Shown here piece by piece: positions 1 through 8,984 of a stretch of 15,000 bases of DNA (positions are counted from its first letter, which is position 1; every line of letters begins with the position of its first letter). The notes below the pieces were generated by a model. The model searched no databases. It saw only the letters and a list, made by a program, of their open reading frames with translations, and had not been told where the DNA came from. Where the stretch lies: positions 962,335 to 977,334 of the forward strand of contig BLFN01000227.1 in the NCBI GenBank assembly GCA_014634225.1. Direction: 5' to 3'. The translations under genes were made by a program, and so were the position numbers. Source of the DNA: Acropora yongei. Lineage: Eukaryota > Cnidaria > Anthozoa > Scleractinia > Acroporidae.

Positions 1-1074
1 CGTTGGCCGGTAGAATCTGTATACGCACTAAGTATTCTCTAGTCTAATGATAAAAGGTGATTATTAAAGTCGCTAAGTTTGTCCAAACAAGTGGATAGAG
101 GCACATTTCGTTTTGTTTGGGACAATAAATCTTCTAAAATTAAAAAACCTTTGTAAATTAGCGCAAAAAAAGAAGGTTTAAATGGGATTAAGTTTGACCC
201 CATGAATAAAGCCTTAAAAGCTTCGTGGGTGAAAAAATTAAACAATGGCACGGACTTACCATGGAAAATCATTCCAAATTGCACGACCCAACAGTATGGA
301 GGGAAAAAATTTCTTTTGGCTTCTAATTACTACCCGAAAGAATTTACGCCGAGCAGTGTTTCTCTCTTTTACAGGGAAATTTTTAATATTTGCGAAGAGA
401 TCAAATTAATAAAGCTGGAAGTCTACCAAAATAGCATTAATCCACATGTAATTAATCAAAAGTGATATAAAAATTGCAGCAAAACCTGTTTTTTATAAGC
501 AGTGGCATGAAGCAGGCGTTAAGAAAGTTAAAGATCATTTAGATGAGAGTAGTGAAAATTTGATACCTATCAACTCGATTCAAAGAAAAGGTCAGTTTCG
601 TCACATCTTACGGTCTTCTTAATGCAATAAAAAGAAAATGGAAGGTACCGGCATCGCAAAGACCAAGAGCACCAAGAACACAAAACTGGGTTGACGATGC
701 AGAAAATCTTTCCACCGCTGCTCTTCACGAGATTATTGTTAGAAATAAATTCCAACCACCCAGCAATGAAAACAAAATAACCAGGCTTGGTGCAGCTTGG
801 TTATTTTTATGATAAGTGCCACCTCTGCAAAACAGAAAAGCATGCAACTAAACACATGTTTTTACAATGCTTCCATGATGGCACTATAACACAAGAGAAA
901 GTATTAATTTGAATGACTTAACCCCTCTTTATGGACATGTCAAGCCCCAAAAGTACCTGGGAGCTTTAAGTTTGGTCTTGATAGAAGCAAAATTCTTAAT
1001 TTACAAAAGCAATTTACGTGAAGAATCCTTAACTTTTTTGCTCCTCAAACTGCAACTTAAGAACGAATGCAGAT
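1..1074 (+). pseudogene. LINE (L1/Tx1-like) ORF2 C-terminal relic
   Basis: This is the region downstream of the reverse transcriptase in a non-LTR retrotransposon polyprotein, broken by stops and frameshifts. In order it shows a RFVWDNK...KIK motif (about 109-147), a KALKASWVKKLNNGTDLPWK segment followed by GGKKFLLASNY (about 208-330), FYKQWHEAG (about 498-525) and GLLNAIKRKWKVPASQRPR (about 613-669). It ends with a zinc-knuckle-like CHLCKTEKHATKHMFLQC run (about 820-872) and a tail LSLVLIEAKFLIYKSNL that stays open to the TAA at 1072. Stops at 154-156 and 463-465 and frame changes near 590, 780 and 930 kill it. The F-W-x-x-K and the late Cys/His cluster are typical of L1/Tx1-type elements, from family knowledge. 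The 5' part lies outside the window. The clade assignment is less sure than the LINE call. Confidence 0.8.
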
Positions 1075-1200
1075 AAAAATCGAGCAAAATCAGAAAATTG
1101 TGACCACATATGCGTGCGGGCAATTTTTTTGCCAAATTCTCGCAATTTGTCCAAATTTTTAGGAAGCAGTCGGAAGGAAACAAGGGTCACATGATGCACT

Positions 1201-1256
1201 AAAATCGACTTCAAGTCTAATCCATCACAAAATCGACTCACAGTCTAATCCATCTG
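1201..1256. repeat. two-copy 28-bp tandem repeat
   Basis: Two copies of a 28-bp unit starting AAAATCGACT lie head to tail at 1201-1228 and 1229-1256. They differ at about four bases; for example, TTCAAGTC in the first is TCACAGTC in the second. No function can be assigned. Confidence 0.75.
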
Positions 1257-2103
1257 GCTGTGGTGCTGTGCTCCAAGGTCACACATGGCCCGTATAGCGG
1301 CTGCCAGGGGCGCCTTTGTATGCTTTCGGTTCCACCTTGTTTGAGCTGCGTCGTTGCTGTACTTTGCGACGGCGATTAGCAGTGACAGTTATATGTTATA
1401 GTTATACTAACATAGGCCTACATATAAAGTGAAAGCATTTTTACATATTAATTGATCATATGAGCTCATTAAACGTGTTTAAAGAAATAGCTGTCTCCGC
1501 CATTTCGACGACCAAAGACATCTGTGGTACGATCTATCTCGTGGTTGAGTACAGAGTTGGCATATTCCTTTTCAATGTTAATAGGTGCCATGTTACTGAA
1601 ACGTTATTGCCCCACGGTGCTGCGGAGGTAAGTTGTCAACATGCGCAACCCACTGAATGATCGTTTTAGCAGAGCATATGATTTTGGAAAGTTATGCGAA
1701 AATTGACTCTAATTAATCCAGGACTGGTAATACCCCACACAAACTACGTTGTGCAGCTATAACACAATTGCAAATATGTACATGATCCCTTTAAAAACAA
1801 CATGAAGCTCATTACGTGCTAGGAAACTACTCTTTCGTATGAATTTAACTTTACCACGGACACACACATGCAACACAGTTCCGAGTCCAGCTTTTCCTTG
1901 TTCCAAATGCTTAGAAAAAGAAGTTATCTCAAACAATTCGATTCTGCATTATTTTTCGCCAGTTACGGTGTCATATGAAACAAAATATTGAGAAACTGCG
2001 GAAGACCTAGGAAATGTAGTGGGTAATAATTTGAACTTTCATCCGTTTCGCTGTCTCTTTTCATGAATATCCTGGAACTTACGTGAAAAGGGTGAACAGA
2101 TGG
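1257..2103. other. non-coding stretch, no gene recognised
   Basis: About 850 bases between the LINE relic and the DNA transposon. A 66-codon open frame at 1460-1660 contains a consensus-like splice donor (GAG|GTAAGT, intron side starting at 1628), so a short exon is conceivable. The encoded peptide matches nothing I know, and no partner exon is evident. Positions 1300-1380 are locally richer in C+G, including CTGCGTCGTTGCTG. The rest is A+T rich with no repeats or RNA genes that I can see. Confidence 0.5.
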
Positions 2104-2142
2104 TTTAGGGACCGGCCATTATTTTCTGTGGGTTGGAGGGCT
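2104..2142 (+). repeat. left terminal inverted repeat
   Basis: Left end of the 1.1-kb DNA transposon. Its first 12 bases, TTTAGGGACCGG, are identical to the minus-strand reading of the right end. Mismatches are C/T at base 13 and T/A at base 22. It then runs into a G-rich tail ending GGAGGGC that pairs loosely with GCCCTCCCCC at the other end. Confidence 0.8.
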
Positions 2143-2365
2143 ACTATATTTGGGGGAAGTGTCACAGTTTTTTTAGATCCACTTTGGGAAGGGCCATCTT
2201 TAAAAAAAGTCATTGAGGGGAGGGCTGCACGTTTTTGAGATTGTAAGTATTTACCACCAGACTGTGAACTCAAAGTTGTCTTCATTTGGGTCACTCTTCC
2301 CCGTGGATTTTCATTTGTCACTGGTTACAGCATAAAAAGTGAAATACATGCCTATATAATAGAGG

Positions 2366-2380
2366 TATATATATATATTA
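2366..2380. repeat. short TA microsatellite
   Basis: About seven TA units in a very A+T-rich part of the transposon interior. It is too short to say more than that it is low complexity. Confidence 0.8.
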
Positions 2381-2623
2381 TAAATACAAAAGTTCTTTAT
2401 TGAATGCATAACTGTTCAGAGAAACACTTAACATTTGTCTAGGTTTCTTACATGATTCATTTGTTATACGAAGTATGTACAAATTTAAAAATACAACTCA
2501 TGAGAAGATGTCATGACCAGTAGCAGCAAAAACTGCAAAAGTTCCATGTCTGATTTGCACACGTGCACCGCACATTGATTATAACTTGCTGCCCACATTG
2601 CGAGATCAATAGCTAACGATGCA

Positions 2624-2908
2624 ATGAACAATGAAGAAGATCAGGTCGAAGATGAAGAATCAGATGAAGAATACCTAGGGCCGGAGGAATATGGCGACGA
2701 CAGTGACGAACATGAAACAACAGATACTGCACAACGAAGTGAAAAAGATGACGATGACAATGAGGACGACGATGACAGCAAGGATAACGACAACAGTGGT
2801 TATGACGACAACGATGACGACGATGACGACGACGACGACAATGACGACAGCGGTGGCAGTGTTAGTGGTGCTGTAATTGAAAGCAATAATGATGATAAAA
2901 GCGAATAA
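2624..2908 (+). CDS. Asp/Glu-rich acidic open reading frame inside the transposon
   Basis: This is an ATG-to-TAA frame of 94 codons. Residues 1-30 are a mixed acidic stretch (NNEEDQVEDEESDEEYLGPE). Residues 40-78 are almost pure Asp with Asn, Ser and Gly, including a run of nine Asp. The C-terminus is GGSVSGAVIESNNDDKSE. The DNA of the Asp tract is an impure GAC/GAT array, so length may reflect microsatellite growth rather than selection. Acidic tails like this occur in nuclear and chromatin proteins and in the N-termini of some transposases; which applies here cannot be told. It lies entirely within the inverted repeats at 2104-3203. It may be an internal exon of a lost transposon gene, or non-coding. 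An antisense Val/Ile-rich frame is only its shadow. Confidence 0.35.
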   Translation: MNNEEDQVEDEESDEEYLGPEEYGDDSDEHETTDTAQRSEKDDDDNEDDDDSKDNDNSGYDDNDDDDDDDDDNDDSGGSVSGAVIESNNDDKSE

Positions 2909-3161
2909 GTGCAAATATGTGACATTCTGTGTACTACCAAATCTGGTAGAACATGTCAGACATGGAAAGGACGATATCTTTGTTACTGATTCTTTTAAAC
3001 AAGGTTAATATCTGACTATAGGAAAAGCTAGTCCTCTGTTTTACTGTTTTGCCGTTGGGGAGAATCAAAATTTTTTATTTGAGTTTTTGAGATGTCAATT
3101 TTTTTTAAACCCTTTGAGGGTGGGCCACAACTTCTTGGCTAAACTCTTTCTCAGTTTAGTT

Positions 3162-3203
3162 GCCCTCCCCCACCCTCCCAGTAAATAATGACCGGTCCCT
3201 AAA
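3162..3203 (-). repeat. right terminal inverted repeat
   Basis: Right end of the 1.1-kb DNA transposon. Read on the minus strand it begins TTTAGGGACCGGTCATTATT and matches the left end. It is preceded inward by CCCTCCCCCACCCTCCC, the counterpart of the G-rich arm at the left end. Confidence 0.8.
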
Positions 3204-3589
3204 TATTTGTAGGTTCATCATCATTACTGTGAATTTCGTATATTCTCTAACTATTATAAATGCAAATGATGCTTATTAATACTTCTTTGACCGTCAGAAA
3301 CTCTTGCTTTTGTCAAATGCTTGAATTGGCACTAAGCAAAAAAGAGTACAAAGAGGTTTTCCAAAATATTAATTATTCGATCCAAAGAGAAAGACATTCT
3401 CAGTCCGTGCGAACAACAGAAAATGCTGTTTCAAACGACTAAAGTAAGAAGGATAAATCTCACTAAATCATGATTATACAAAACGTACTTCTGTGACCAT
3501 ATCCAGTCGATTGTTTAAACTCACGGGTCCGCAACAGGTCAGCAGAACAGTGCATATCATGGAAACCTTAACCCGACTGAAAAGCCGCT
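3204..3589. other. non-coding stretch, no gene recognised
   Basis: A+T-rich spacer between the transposon and the Gypsy relic. A 60-codon open frame at 3260-3442 has no recognisable content. The last 80 bases may already belong to the retroelement, upstream of the protease, but no motif is readable. Confidence 0.5.
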
Positions 3590-4371
3590 CGAGTCGCGAC
3601 AATAACAGGTTCACAGAGTAATGTCTTGCCCATAAGGCTACTTCGCATAATTGCTCCAGGGAAGTTTGACGACACAGGAAATCTCAAACCAGAAGCATTC
3701 GAAAAAAAAATGGAACCGTACTTACAGCATATGGTGGTTTCATTATTTAGCAGCTTGGTACCATAAACATCCCTTGCAAGTACAAGGAGAGGAAGATCAA
3801 TTGTATTTTCTATGTTACAGACACTTCAGGGTTAGCCATTCTCGGTCTAAAAGCGCGCATTTCACTGAAATCAGTTTCTCTGCAGTGTACACTCAACAGC
3901 TTCAGTGTTGCAGCTCAAAATACAGGCACTTATAGAAAAAGTGCGAATTACATTGAAGGTCATGTATCACTGGAAGAGCGGCCATCAATCAGAAGAAAAC
4001 AAGAACTGATGGAGATGTACCCTGAGTGTTTCAATGGCACCGTTGGATGTTTCGATGATTGCAGATATCATATCACCCTGGACCCCGAAGTGCCTCCAGT
4101 GGTCCATGCGTCCCGTAGAGTGCCTACACAGTTGAAAGACAAACTAAAAGCTGAACTACTTGAGATGGAAAGCCAAGGTTACATTGCAAGGGTGACACGA
4201 CCCACAGACTGGGTTAACTCCCTGGTTATTAGAGAAAAAGAAAATGGACAACTTCGGTTATGCCTCGATCCCAAGGATTTGAATAACGCGATCAAGAGAG
4301 AACATCATCCTTTACCTATTTTAGAACAAATCACACCCAAATTAGCAGAAGTAAAGCTTTTCAACAAGCTG
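3590..4371 (+). pseudogene. pol: Ty3/Gypsy pol relic: aspartic protease to N-terminal reverse transcriptase
   Basis: The region encodes part of the Pol polyprotein of a Ty3/Gypsy LTR retrotransposon. First comes an aspartic protease: GSQSNVLP at about 3608-3631, where the family has D-T-G-A/S-Q. Here the Asp position reads Ile (I-T-G), so the catalytic residue is lost. The flap region follows: AYGG at about 3727, then an in-frame TAG at 3748-3750, then INCIFYVTDTSGLAILGLKA (about 3790-3850). From 3751 the frame is open into the linker and the start of reverse transcriptase: DDCRYHITLDPEVPPVVHASRRVP, the ...GYIARVTRPTDWVNSLVI block and LRLCLDPKDLNNAIKREHHPLP. The reading frame shifts once at a run of nine A (3702-3710). 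Homology stops near 4371, before any catalytic YxDD motif, so RNase H and integrase are absent. This is a dead, 3'-truncated copy. Confidence 0.85.
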
Positions 4372-4372
4372 T

Positions 4373-4642
4373 TATTGATGGGATCGAGAAGATGGCGCTT
4401 TCGTCCTTCTGTGCTCTTACAAAGTTACTCAGTTTAGCGGTGTCAAACAGTATGTCAGGTAACAAATTCCTCAGCTTGTTTGCAATTGTTGAGAAGTGAA
4501 TATTAAATGCCTCAGCCATTTCTTTATCATTTACGATATTATGCCCATCGATTCTTAAGCGATGAACTGATTGTTCTTTATTGACACCGATGAGCGACTT
4601 GATGGTCTTCCAAATTCCCTTAGGATTGTTCTTGTTGTGTTC
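4373..4642 (-). pseudogene. Jockey/CR1-like LINE fragment between endonuclease and RT
   Basis: On the minus strand 90 codons are open without a stop: NNPKGIWKTIKSLIG, then DKEMAEAFNIHFSTIANKLR, then KLSNFVRAQKDESAIFSIPS at the low-coordinate end. This is the characteristic stretch that joins the endonuclease and reverse transcriptase domains in Jockey/CR1-type non-LTR retrotransposons. Both ends are abrupt: at about 4371 it abuts the Gypsy RT in opposite orientation, and at about 4643 it meets unrelated C+G-rich sequence. Neither the endonuclease catalytic residues nor the RT motifs are present. It is a small truncated piece that has kept its frame, hence perhaps young or recently copied. Confidence 0.75.
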
Positions 4643-5312
4643 TCCAGACCTCCCGCGTCACAGCCCGGTGCACAACCAAGGGAGCTACCGGTGCGCTTGT
4701 GGTGTTGGTCTAGGTGTCGTCGGTGGGCATTTTCCAGAGTTTACCTCGTTGCCAATGTAGTGTTGTACAGAGAGCACAGACGTTATTCTCTTCAATTGGT
4801 CTTTATCGCAACTAACAGAGTGTTAGACTGCTTAGATTACATTAGAGTGATAACGACGTTGCTAATTAACAGTTATCAGATCATGACAGAAATCATCACT
4901 AAAAGCACATACAACACAAGAGTAATTTTGCAGATTATTTTGTAAAGTAGTTATAGACATCAAATACGAAGATGGAGCGAGATCGCTACAGAAAATAACA
5001 CAATACGACAAAAAACTCGAAGGACGAAAACTAGTACATCTCCCTAGCAAGGAAATGCACCTCAGCTAAAACTTGAGACTTGAGTGTTCCAATTACGCTA
5101 CATCGCGTCCTTTCACACTGAAACCCTAAAACGACAATTCTAACCCAAATTACAGAGCTCTTTTGTTCCACATATAAACTCGAAGATATGTTTTGATGAA
5201 ATACGTTAGAATTCAAGCGTTACGAGCGGACCGAAGTCATATTTTCCCGCAATTCCAGAACATGTGTTCTCTAGCGTGTGAACTGCGTGGTAAGTGAAAG
5301 TTTCGTTCTTGC
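4643..5312. other. non-coding stretch, possibly remains of another element
   Basis: About 670 bases without a gene I can name. Positions 4643-4760 are C+G richer (CCCGCGTCACAGCCCGG) and change sharply to A+T-rich sequence after 4780, which could mark the edge of a further insertion. A 124-codon open frame starting at 4571 is an artefact running antisense through the LINE fragment into this region. A donor-like CGTG|GTAAGT lies at 5288-5295 without a recognisable exon. Confidence 0.4.
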
Positions 5313-5471
5313 TTAACTTGAAATATCGCTTTCATTTGGGAGAAAGTGATCCAGTTCACTCTCCTTACCACTTGTCATGCCTTCTGGATCGCTATCTTCA
5401 TCTTATACGGTCGTAGATTATTCTTCTGACCTCGTTTCCCCAACTCGCATTCTCTTCGAAGTCGACGCCAT
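5313..5471 (-). pseudogene. possible transposase-like N-terminal relic
   Basis: A minus-strand frame from an ATG at 5471 to a TAA at 5313 (53 codons) is interrupted by two internal stops. It reads MASTSKRMRVGETRSEE, then DEDSDPEGMTSGKESELDHF and LPNESDISS. A short basic start followed by an acidic, Ser-rich segment resembles the N-termini of piggyBac-type and related transposases, but no catalytic domain follows in either direction. The call rests on style alone and could be chance. Confidence 0.3.
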
Positions 5472-5682
5472 CACGCTCTCGATCGGTTGTGCAAATAAAA
5501 ATTCGGCATGAATAACTTATTCACCCGACGGCAATAAAACTCTGCATATGACTGGCTAATAATATAATCTCGCTTTGTACAAAGTATTACGTCAAATAAA
5601 TGTAACGCAAATTTTCTACGAATTTTTTCGTCATTGGTCCATATGGGCCAGTAAAATGCGGTGAGTGGCCAGAATGAGTTTA

Positions 5683-6123
5683 TAAAAACAATTAAGTCAA
5701 AGATTTATGCGCAGCGGACGAAACTTTAGCAATTACTCTCATAAAGGGGTGAATCAATCGAATGCAAATACTATGATGGTAACTAAAAAACCACATGAAC
5801 CGCTTGTAACTGTTAGACCTCTTTATAAACCAGTTACCTAAATATTACCAAAAACATTCTAGTTAATTAAGCACGCTCATGCGAGGGCATGTATTAAAAT
5901 CAGTCCTAACATGGAATAAGTAACAAAACATATAAAAGATATAAAAATGCAAAACATCAATTCACCCCACCTATACAAATAAAAAAATATGACTACAAAT
6001 GATCACGCTATTGCACAAAAATTTTTGAAAGTGCTTGCTGACATATCTTGCTAGCTTATAATTAGCATTCTGTCCTTAAGAGCAAACTCATCTGATTCAC
6101 CAAAATCTTGTTGCAATCCCTAA
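5683..6123. repeat. left arm of a long inverted repeat
   Basis: About 440 bp whose reverse complement recurs at 13535-14000. The best-conserved part (6001-6100) includes GTGCTTGCTGACATATCTTG, identical in both copies, and aligns with about one difference per eight bases. Other shared blocks are AAAAATGCAAAACATCAA and GAATCAATCGAATGCAAATA (one change). The right copy has about 20 extra bases relative to this one near 5884. Homology ends sharply at AAACAATTAAG (outer) and GCAATCCCTAA (inner). Confidence 0.85.
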
Positions 6124-6440
6124 CTTCTCTTTAACACTGTTAATAAGTTGCTGCAAAAAGTCCTGTGTAAAGCGTTATCCTCCATCTTCTGACGCTTGTT
6201 TCCTCGCGAACACTTTTGCGGATTTTTTTGGCTCAGACAAGATACATGCTGATCTTCATGAAAAGAGAACCGCGGATCCTGACCTTTCTTCGAGTGAGTC
6301 TAATAGATGCCAGGTTGAATTGTCGGACTTTGATCCGTTTTTTGCTTGCGAATTCGCCGTATGCGTGTGGACGATAGCCGTATCCGGAAAGAAAAAGTTG
6401 CGGATTCAAAAATATCCGGATACATGTGGACGGGGCCTTA
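6124..6440 (-). mobile_element. DNA-transposon terminal segment
   Basis: Read on the minus strand from 6440, the segment begins TTAAGGCCCCGTCCACATGT, then ATCCGGATATTTTTGAATCC, then an inverted echo of CCGGATACGGC...CGTCCACACGC. Such phased CGTCCACACG/CCGGATA motifs are typical of the ends of non-autonomous DNA transposons in cnidarians and fish, from general knowledge and without a family name. Downstream on the same strand (6336-6097) an 80-codon frame carries only two internal stops and crosses into the long inverted repeat. A matching second terminus (GTGGACGGGGCC in the opposite sense) is not found in the window, so the element is truncated or interrupted. Confidence 0.5.
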
Positions 6441-6441
6441 A

Positions 6442-8260
6442 TAAGCCCGCAATCTTAGATCTCAGTCTCAACATCTGCTTAGTGTTCCTAAATCCAGAAC
6501 CTTCTTTTGATATACAATAGGTGCTTTTAATTAGAGGGAAATAAATATTTTGCACTTCAAAAACAGCCAAGTTGCTTGCTATCTGTCATCGCGATGACCA
6601 TCGTGATTACTTTCATGGCAGGGTAATGTAAGGAAAGGAGACCTAAGTCTTAAGCATATGATGCGTTTAGCACTTGCTGAAATAGCCATCTCAATTGGCA
6701 CTTTAGACGATTATTCTTTAATACCGCCTGTTACGATTAAAACCGATGAAAGCAGCGGCACATTAAAACTGAAGCATATCTTTTAGCAAAGGTTTTTTGA
6801 AGTACTCGCAAAATGGCCGGTCCATCTAACTGACAGAGACCGGAGACAAGCCAAAAATTTATCGCGATGGCTCGGTTCTGACAAAGAGCGACGGGCAGCT
6901 TTATGGTACTATCGTCAATGTGTCATTTTTTCTACAACAAGATAGTCATAATTAATTTGTGATGGTGAGAGTACGGTTTTGTCTTTTCCTGCTTAAAGGA
7001 ATTCATTCTTCTTTCTTTTTCTTTTTAATGGCATGTGCGATATTATCGGCTGGACATTTTTTTGAAATAACACCGCAGTCAATTCGCTTCCGAAAGACAT
7101 AAGCTGCTCAAGCAGTTTGGGAATTCCCAGCCGTTCAGAGGCACATTGAAATGGGCACTGTTGTTATTCAGTGGTACTATGTAGCTGAAGTGGCCGGGTA
7201 TTCTGAAATTGTAGCCAATCCACCAAGATTTTTAAGACAAAAGAAGCTTCTGTTCAGGTCTTCATTGGTTTTACCATCAGAAATACGCTTCACTTTGTAA
7301 AACTCTTCGAAGAAACGTTTTTAATTCTTTTGGGTACTGGTGTGATAATCCGATAAAGGTTTGCGGTCATATTTTCTACGCTTATACTTCACAATATAGA
7401 TTTCTTGTGGAAAACCGAATAAAATGGATCCTACATTGGACATCAATATTTTAAAGTTTGAAAAATTGGCAGTCTTGAGTCACGGGTTTAGTATGCGATT
7501 TACCGCGTTGTGTAGGGCGACATTTGTGCAATGCACTGCAGTATAAGCAACTACGTATACTTATGTTACAGAAAAAAAGTAATTATTTTTAATCTTCAAT
7601 TTTCTACTAATTTTCATACGAAGCACCAAAATTTTCCTCTATCAATTAGGTATATCCCGACTGTGATCGGAAACTTTTGAGCAAAATGTAGGTTTAGAGC
7701 ACATATCAAGCACGACTATAGAGTCATCTATTTCGTGGAAAACTTCAATTCATGCCAATTTCTTGAAGGTTAGTAACCTGTCGCTTGACAATGTTTCTCA
7801 GACCTATTACGATCCTCATCTAATATCGTAACGGATAATCGGCTAAAATGATGCACAGAAAAGGTCGTCTTCGTTTCGTTACTTTTCATGAACGGAAATG
7901 AATTGTGCGAGAAGCAGCCTTTGATGTTTACATTTCTCGTGACATTGACAACTGGTTTGAGTAGTCCAGTGTGTTACAACTAGATTCCGAGCAAATGAAT
8001 GAACCATGTGTTTTGTTCCGTTAGACTTATTTGCGACTTGCGAGCAACTATTGAAAGCTAAATTTCAATTTTTTCCTGACCGCTGTTTGCAATTATTGTG
8101 AGAACTAATTAAAGCTTTTAGTTAAGATTTATATAAAATGTCAAGAAATTTAGGCAGTAACTTTTGAAAGCAAATTTTTGGATTTTTGTTAATTATTAAG
8201 CAATTTTTTGGCATTCCAATGAGCAACTTTCCAGCATTTTGCGTTTACAATCGGGACAAG
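6442..8260. other. 1.8-kb stretch without recognisable genes
   Basis: A+T-rich sequence with stops in all frames. It contains a perfect 14-bp palindrome GTCATCGCGATGAC at 6585-6598 and a 42-codon ATG frame at 6658-6786 of unknown meaning. There is a T-rich tract at 7010-7030, and AATAAA at 7419 with no gene before it. I saw no RNA gene, tandem repeat or transposon protein motif. Confidence 0.55.
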
Positions 8261-8263
8261 CCT

Positions 8264-8316
8264 AATTTCATTCGGACGACCCGCTCGTCTTGCGCCAGTA
8301 CTCGCGGGATGAAATT
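8264..8316. other. hairpin with bulged stem
   Basis: Two nested complementary segments: AATTTCAT (8264-8271) with ATGAAATT (8309-8316), and CCCGC (8280-8284) with GCGGG (8304-8308). An 8-base bulge lies on the left side only. The loop is rich in CpG. It lies about 50 bp before a candidate splice acceptor. It may be a degraded MITE or just a local fold. Confidence 0.45.
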
Positions 8317-8368
8317 TTCTTTATAAAATATTCAATTATCTTCTTTGTGGGCCCTTATCTTATCTCAG

Positions 8369-8960
8369 GATCTTGATGAGTTCCTCTTTCCCCGCTTACT
8401 TGCAAATCTTGATCTACCAGTGTATTGTGATGAGCTGCGATCTGTGCTCTACTGCGGGCCAGACATTTTTGATTATAACTAGACCTCCTGTCCCACACTC
8501 TGTAGATTTCTTTGGGATTTATTAAATTCTAGCAGGTGTTGAAAATGTATTCACATTACTCTTTGAAGGTATGCTTACGAGCAAGCATTGGCTGATAAAG
8601 AAATCTCATTACTGTTTTAAAGGTATATATTAAAAATTATTAATTATTGCAATGTGCATCTTTCTTACATCCCTCATTCATTCCTCCTACAGAAAATGCT
8701 TTTATTGCCACCCTGATATCTGGAAGGAAGGCTCTTAAGGTGTTCCAGGACAACGCTGACATTCCACGTCTCTGAATATCTGGGAAAAGGAGGTTCGCTC
8801 TGGAATATTCCTTTTAGAAGACATGACACCAGAGGATGCTGTCCCAAACTTGTACCATCTTTTAAAACTATATAAGAGGATAAGGAACTTCGCGCCTCGT
8901 TAATTGCTCTATAGGAAAGTCCTTGCTCATAAAAAAGGTGTGAAGAAATCTAACGTTGGC
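8369..8960 (+). pseudogene. relic of a spliced gene, family unknown
   Basis: Two coding-like segments each follow a good splice acceptor. Segment 1 (8369-8479, after TTATCTTATCTCAG) reads DLDEFLFPRLLANL then DLPVYCDELRSVLYCGPDIF and meets TAG at 8480. Segment 2 (from 8693, after CATTCATTCCTCCTACAG) reads ENAFIATLISGRKALKVFQD up to a stop at 8773. A one-base shift near 8770 then continues as LNIWEKEVRSGIFLLEDMTP and EDAVPNLYHLLKLYKRIRNF. A single TAA at 8901-8903 interrupts that same frame, which goes on as LLYRKVLAHKKGVKKSN until 8960. The amino-acid texture is that of a soluble globular helical protein. I do not recognise the family. One frameshift and one nonsense codon suggest a young pseudogene or a transposon-borne gene copy. 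No donor matching segment 1 is evident. Confidence 0.5.
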
Positions 8961-8984
8961 TGATTTTGACTAATTTTCTGTACA

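Larger units (their letters stand above)
2104..3203. mobile_element. non-autonomous DNA transposon (~1.1 kb, TIRs)
   Basis: The ends are inverted copies of each other. The left end starts TTTAGGGACCGGCCATTATT and the right end, read on the minus strand, starts TTTAGGGACCGGTCATTATT. They match at about 24 of the first 26 bases, then continue as looser G-rich arms. The outer 150-200 bp at each side are G-rich on the strand reading inward. No convincing target-site duplication is visible, since the flanks are CAGATGG and TATTTGT. No transposase motif is present; the interior carries an A+T-rich block and an acidic reading frame. This suggests a cut-and-paste passenger element mobilised in trans. 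I do not assign a superfamily. Confidence 0.8.

Noticed and set aside
1460..1660. 66-codon frame with an internal splice donor as a first exon
   Set aside because: The donor is good, but the peptide is unlike any protein I know and no downstream exon could be linked.
2675..2914. Val/Ile-rich minus-strand frame, resembling a membrane protein
   Set aside because: It is the antisense of the GAC/GAT array.
4571..4945. 124-codon plus-strand frame
   Set aside because: Its first part is the antisense of the LINE fragment and the rest has no recognisable content.
6585..6598. 14-bp perfect palindrome as an operator or binding site
   Set aside because: It is a single occurrence with no gene nearby, so function cannot be argued.
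6658..6786. 42-codon ATG frame
   Set aside because: No homology, promoter or context; a frame of this length is expected by chance.
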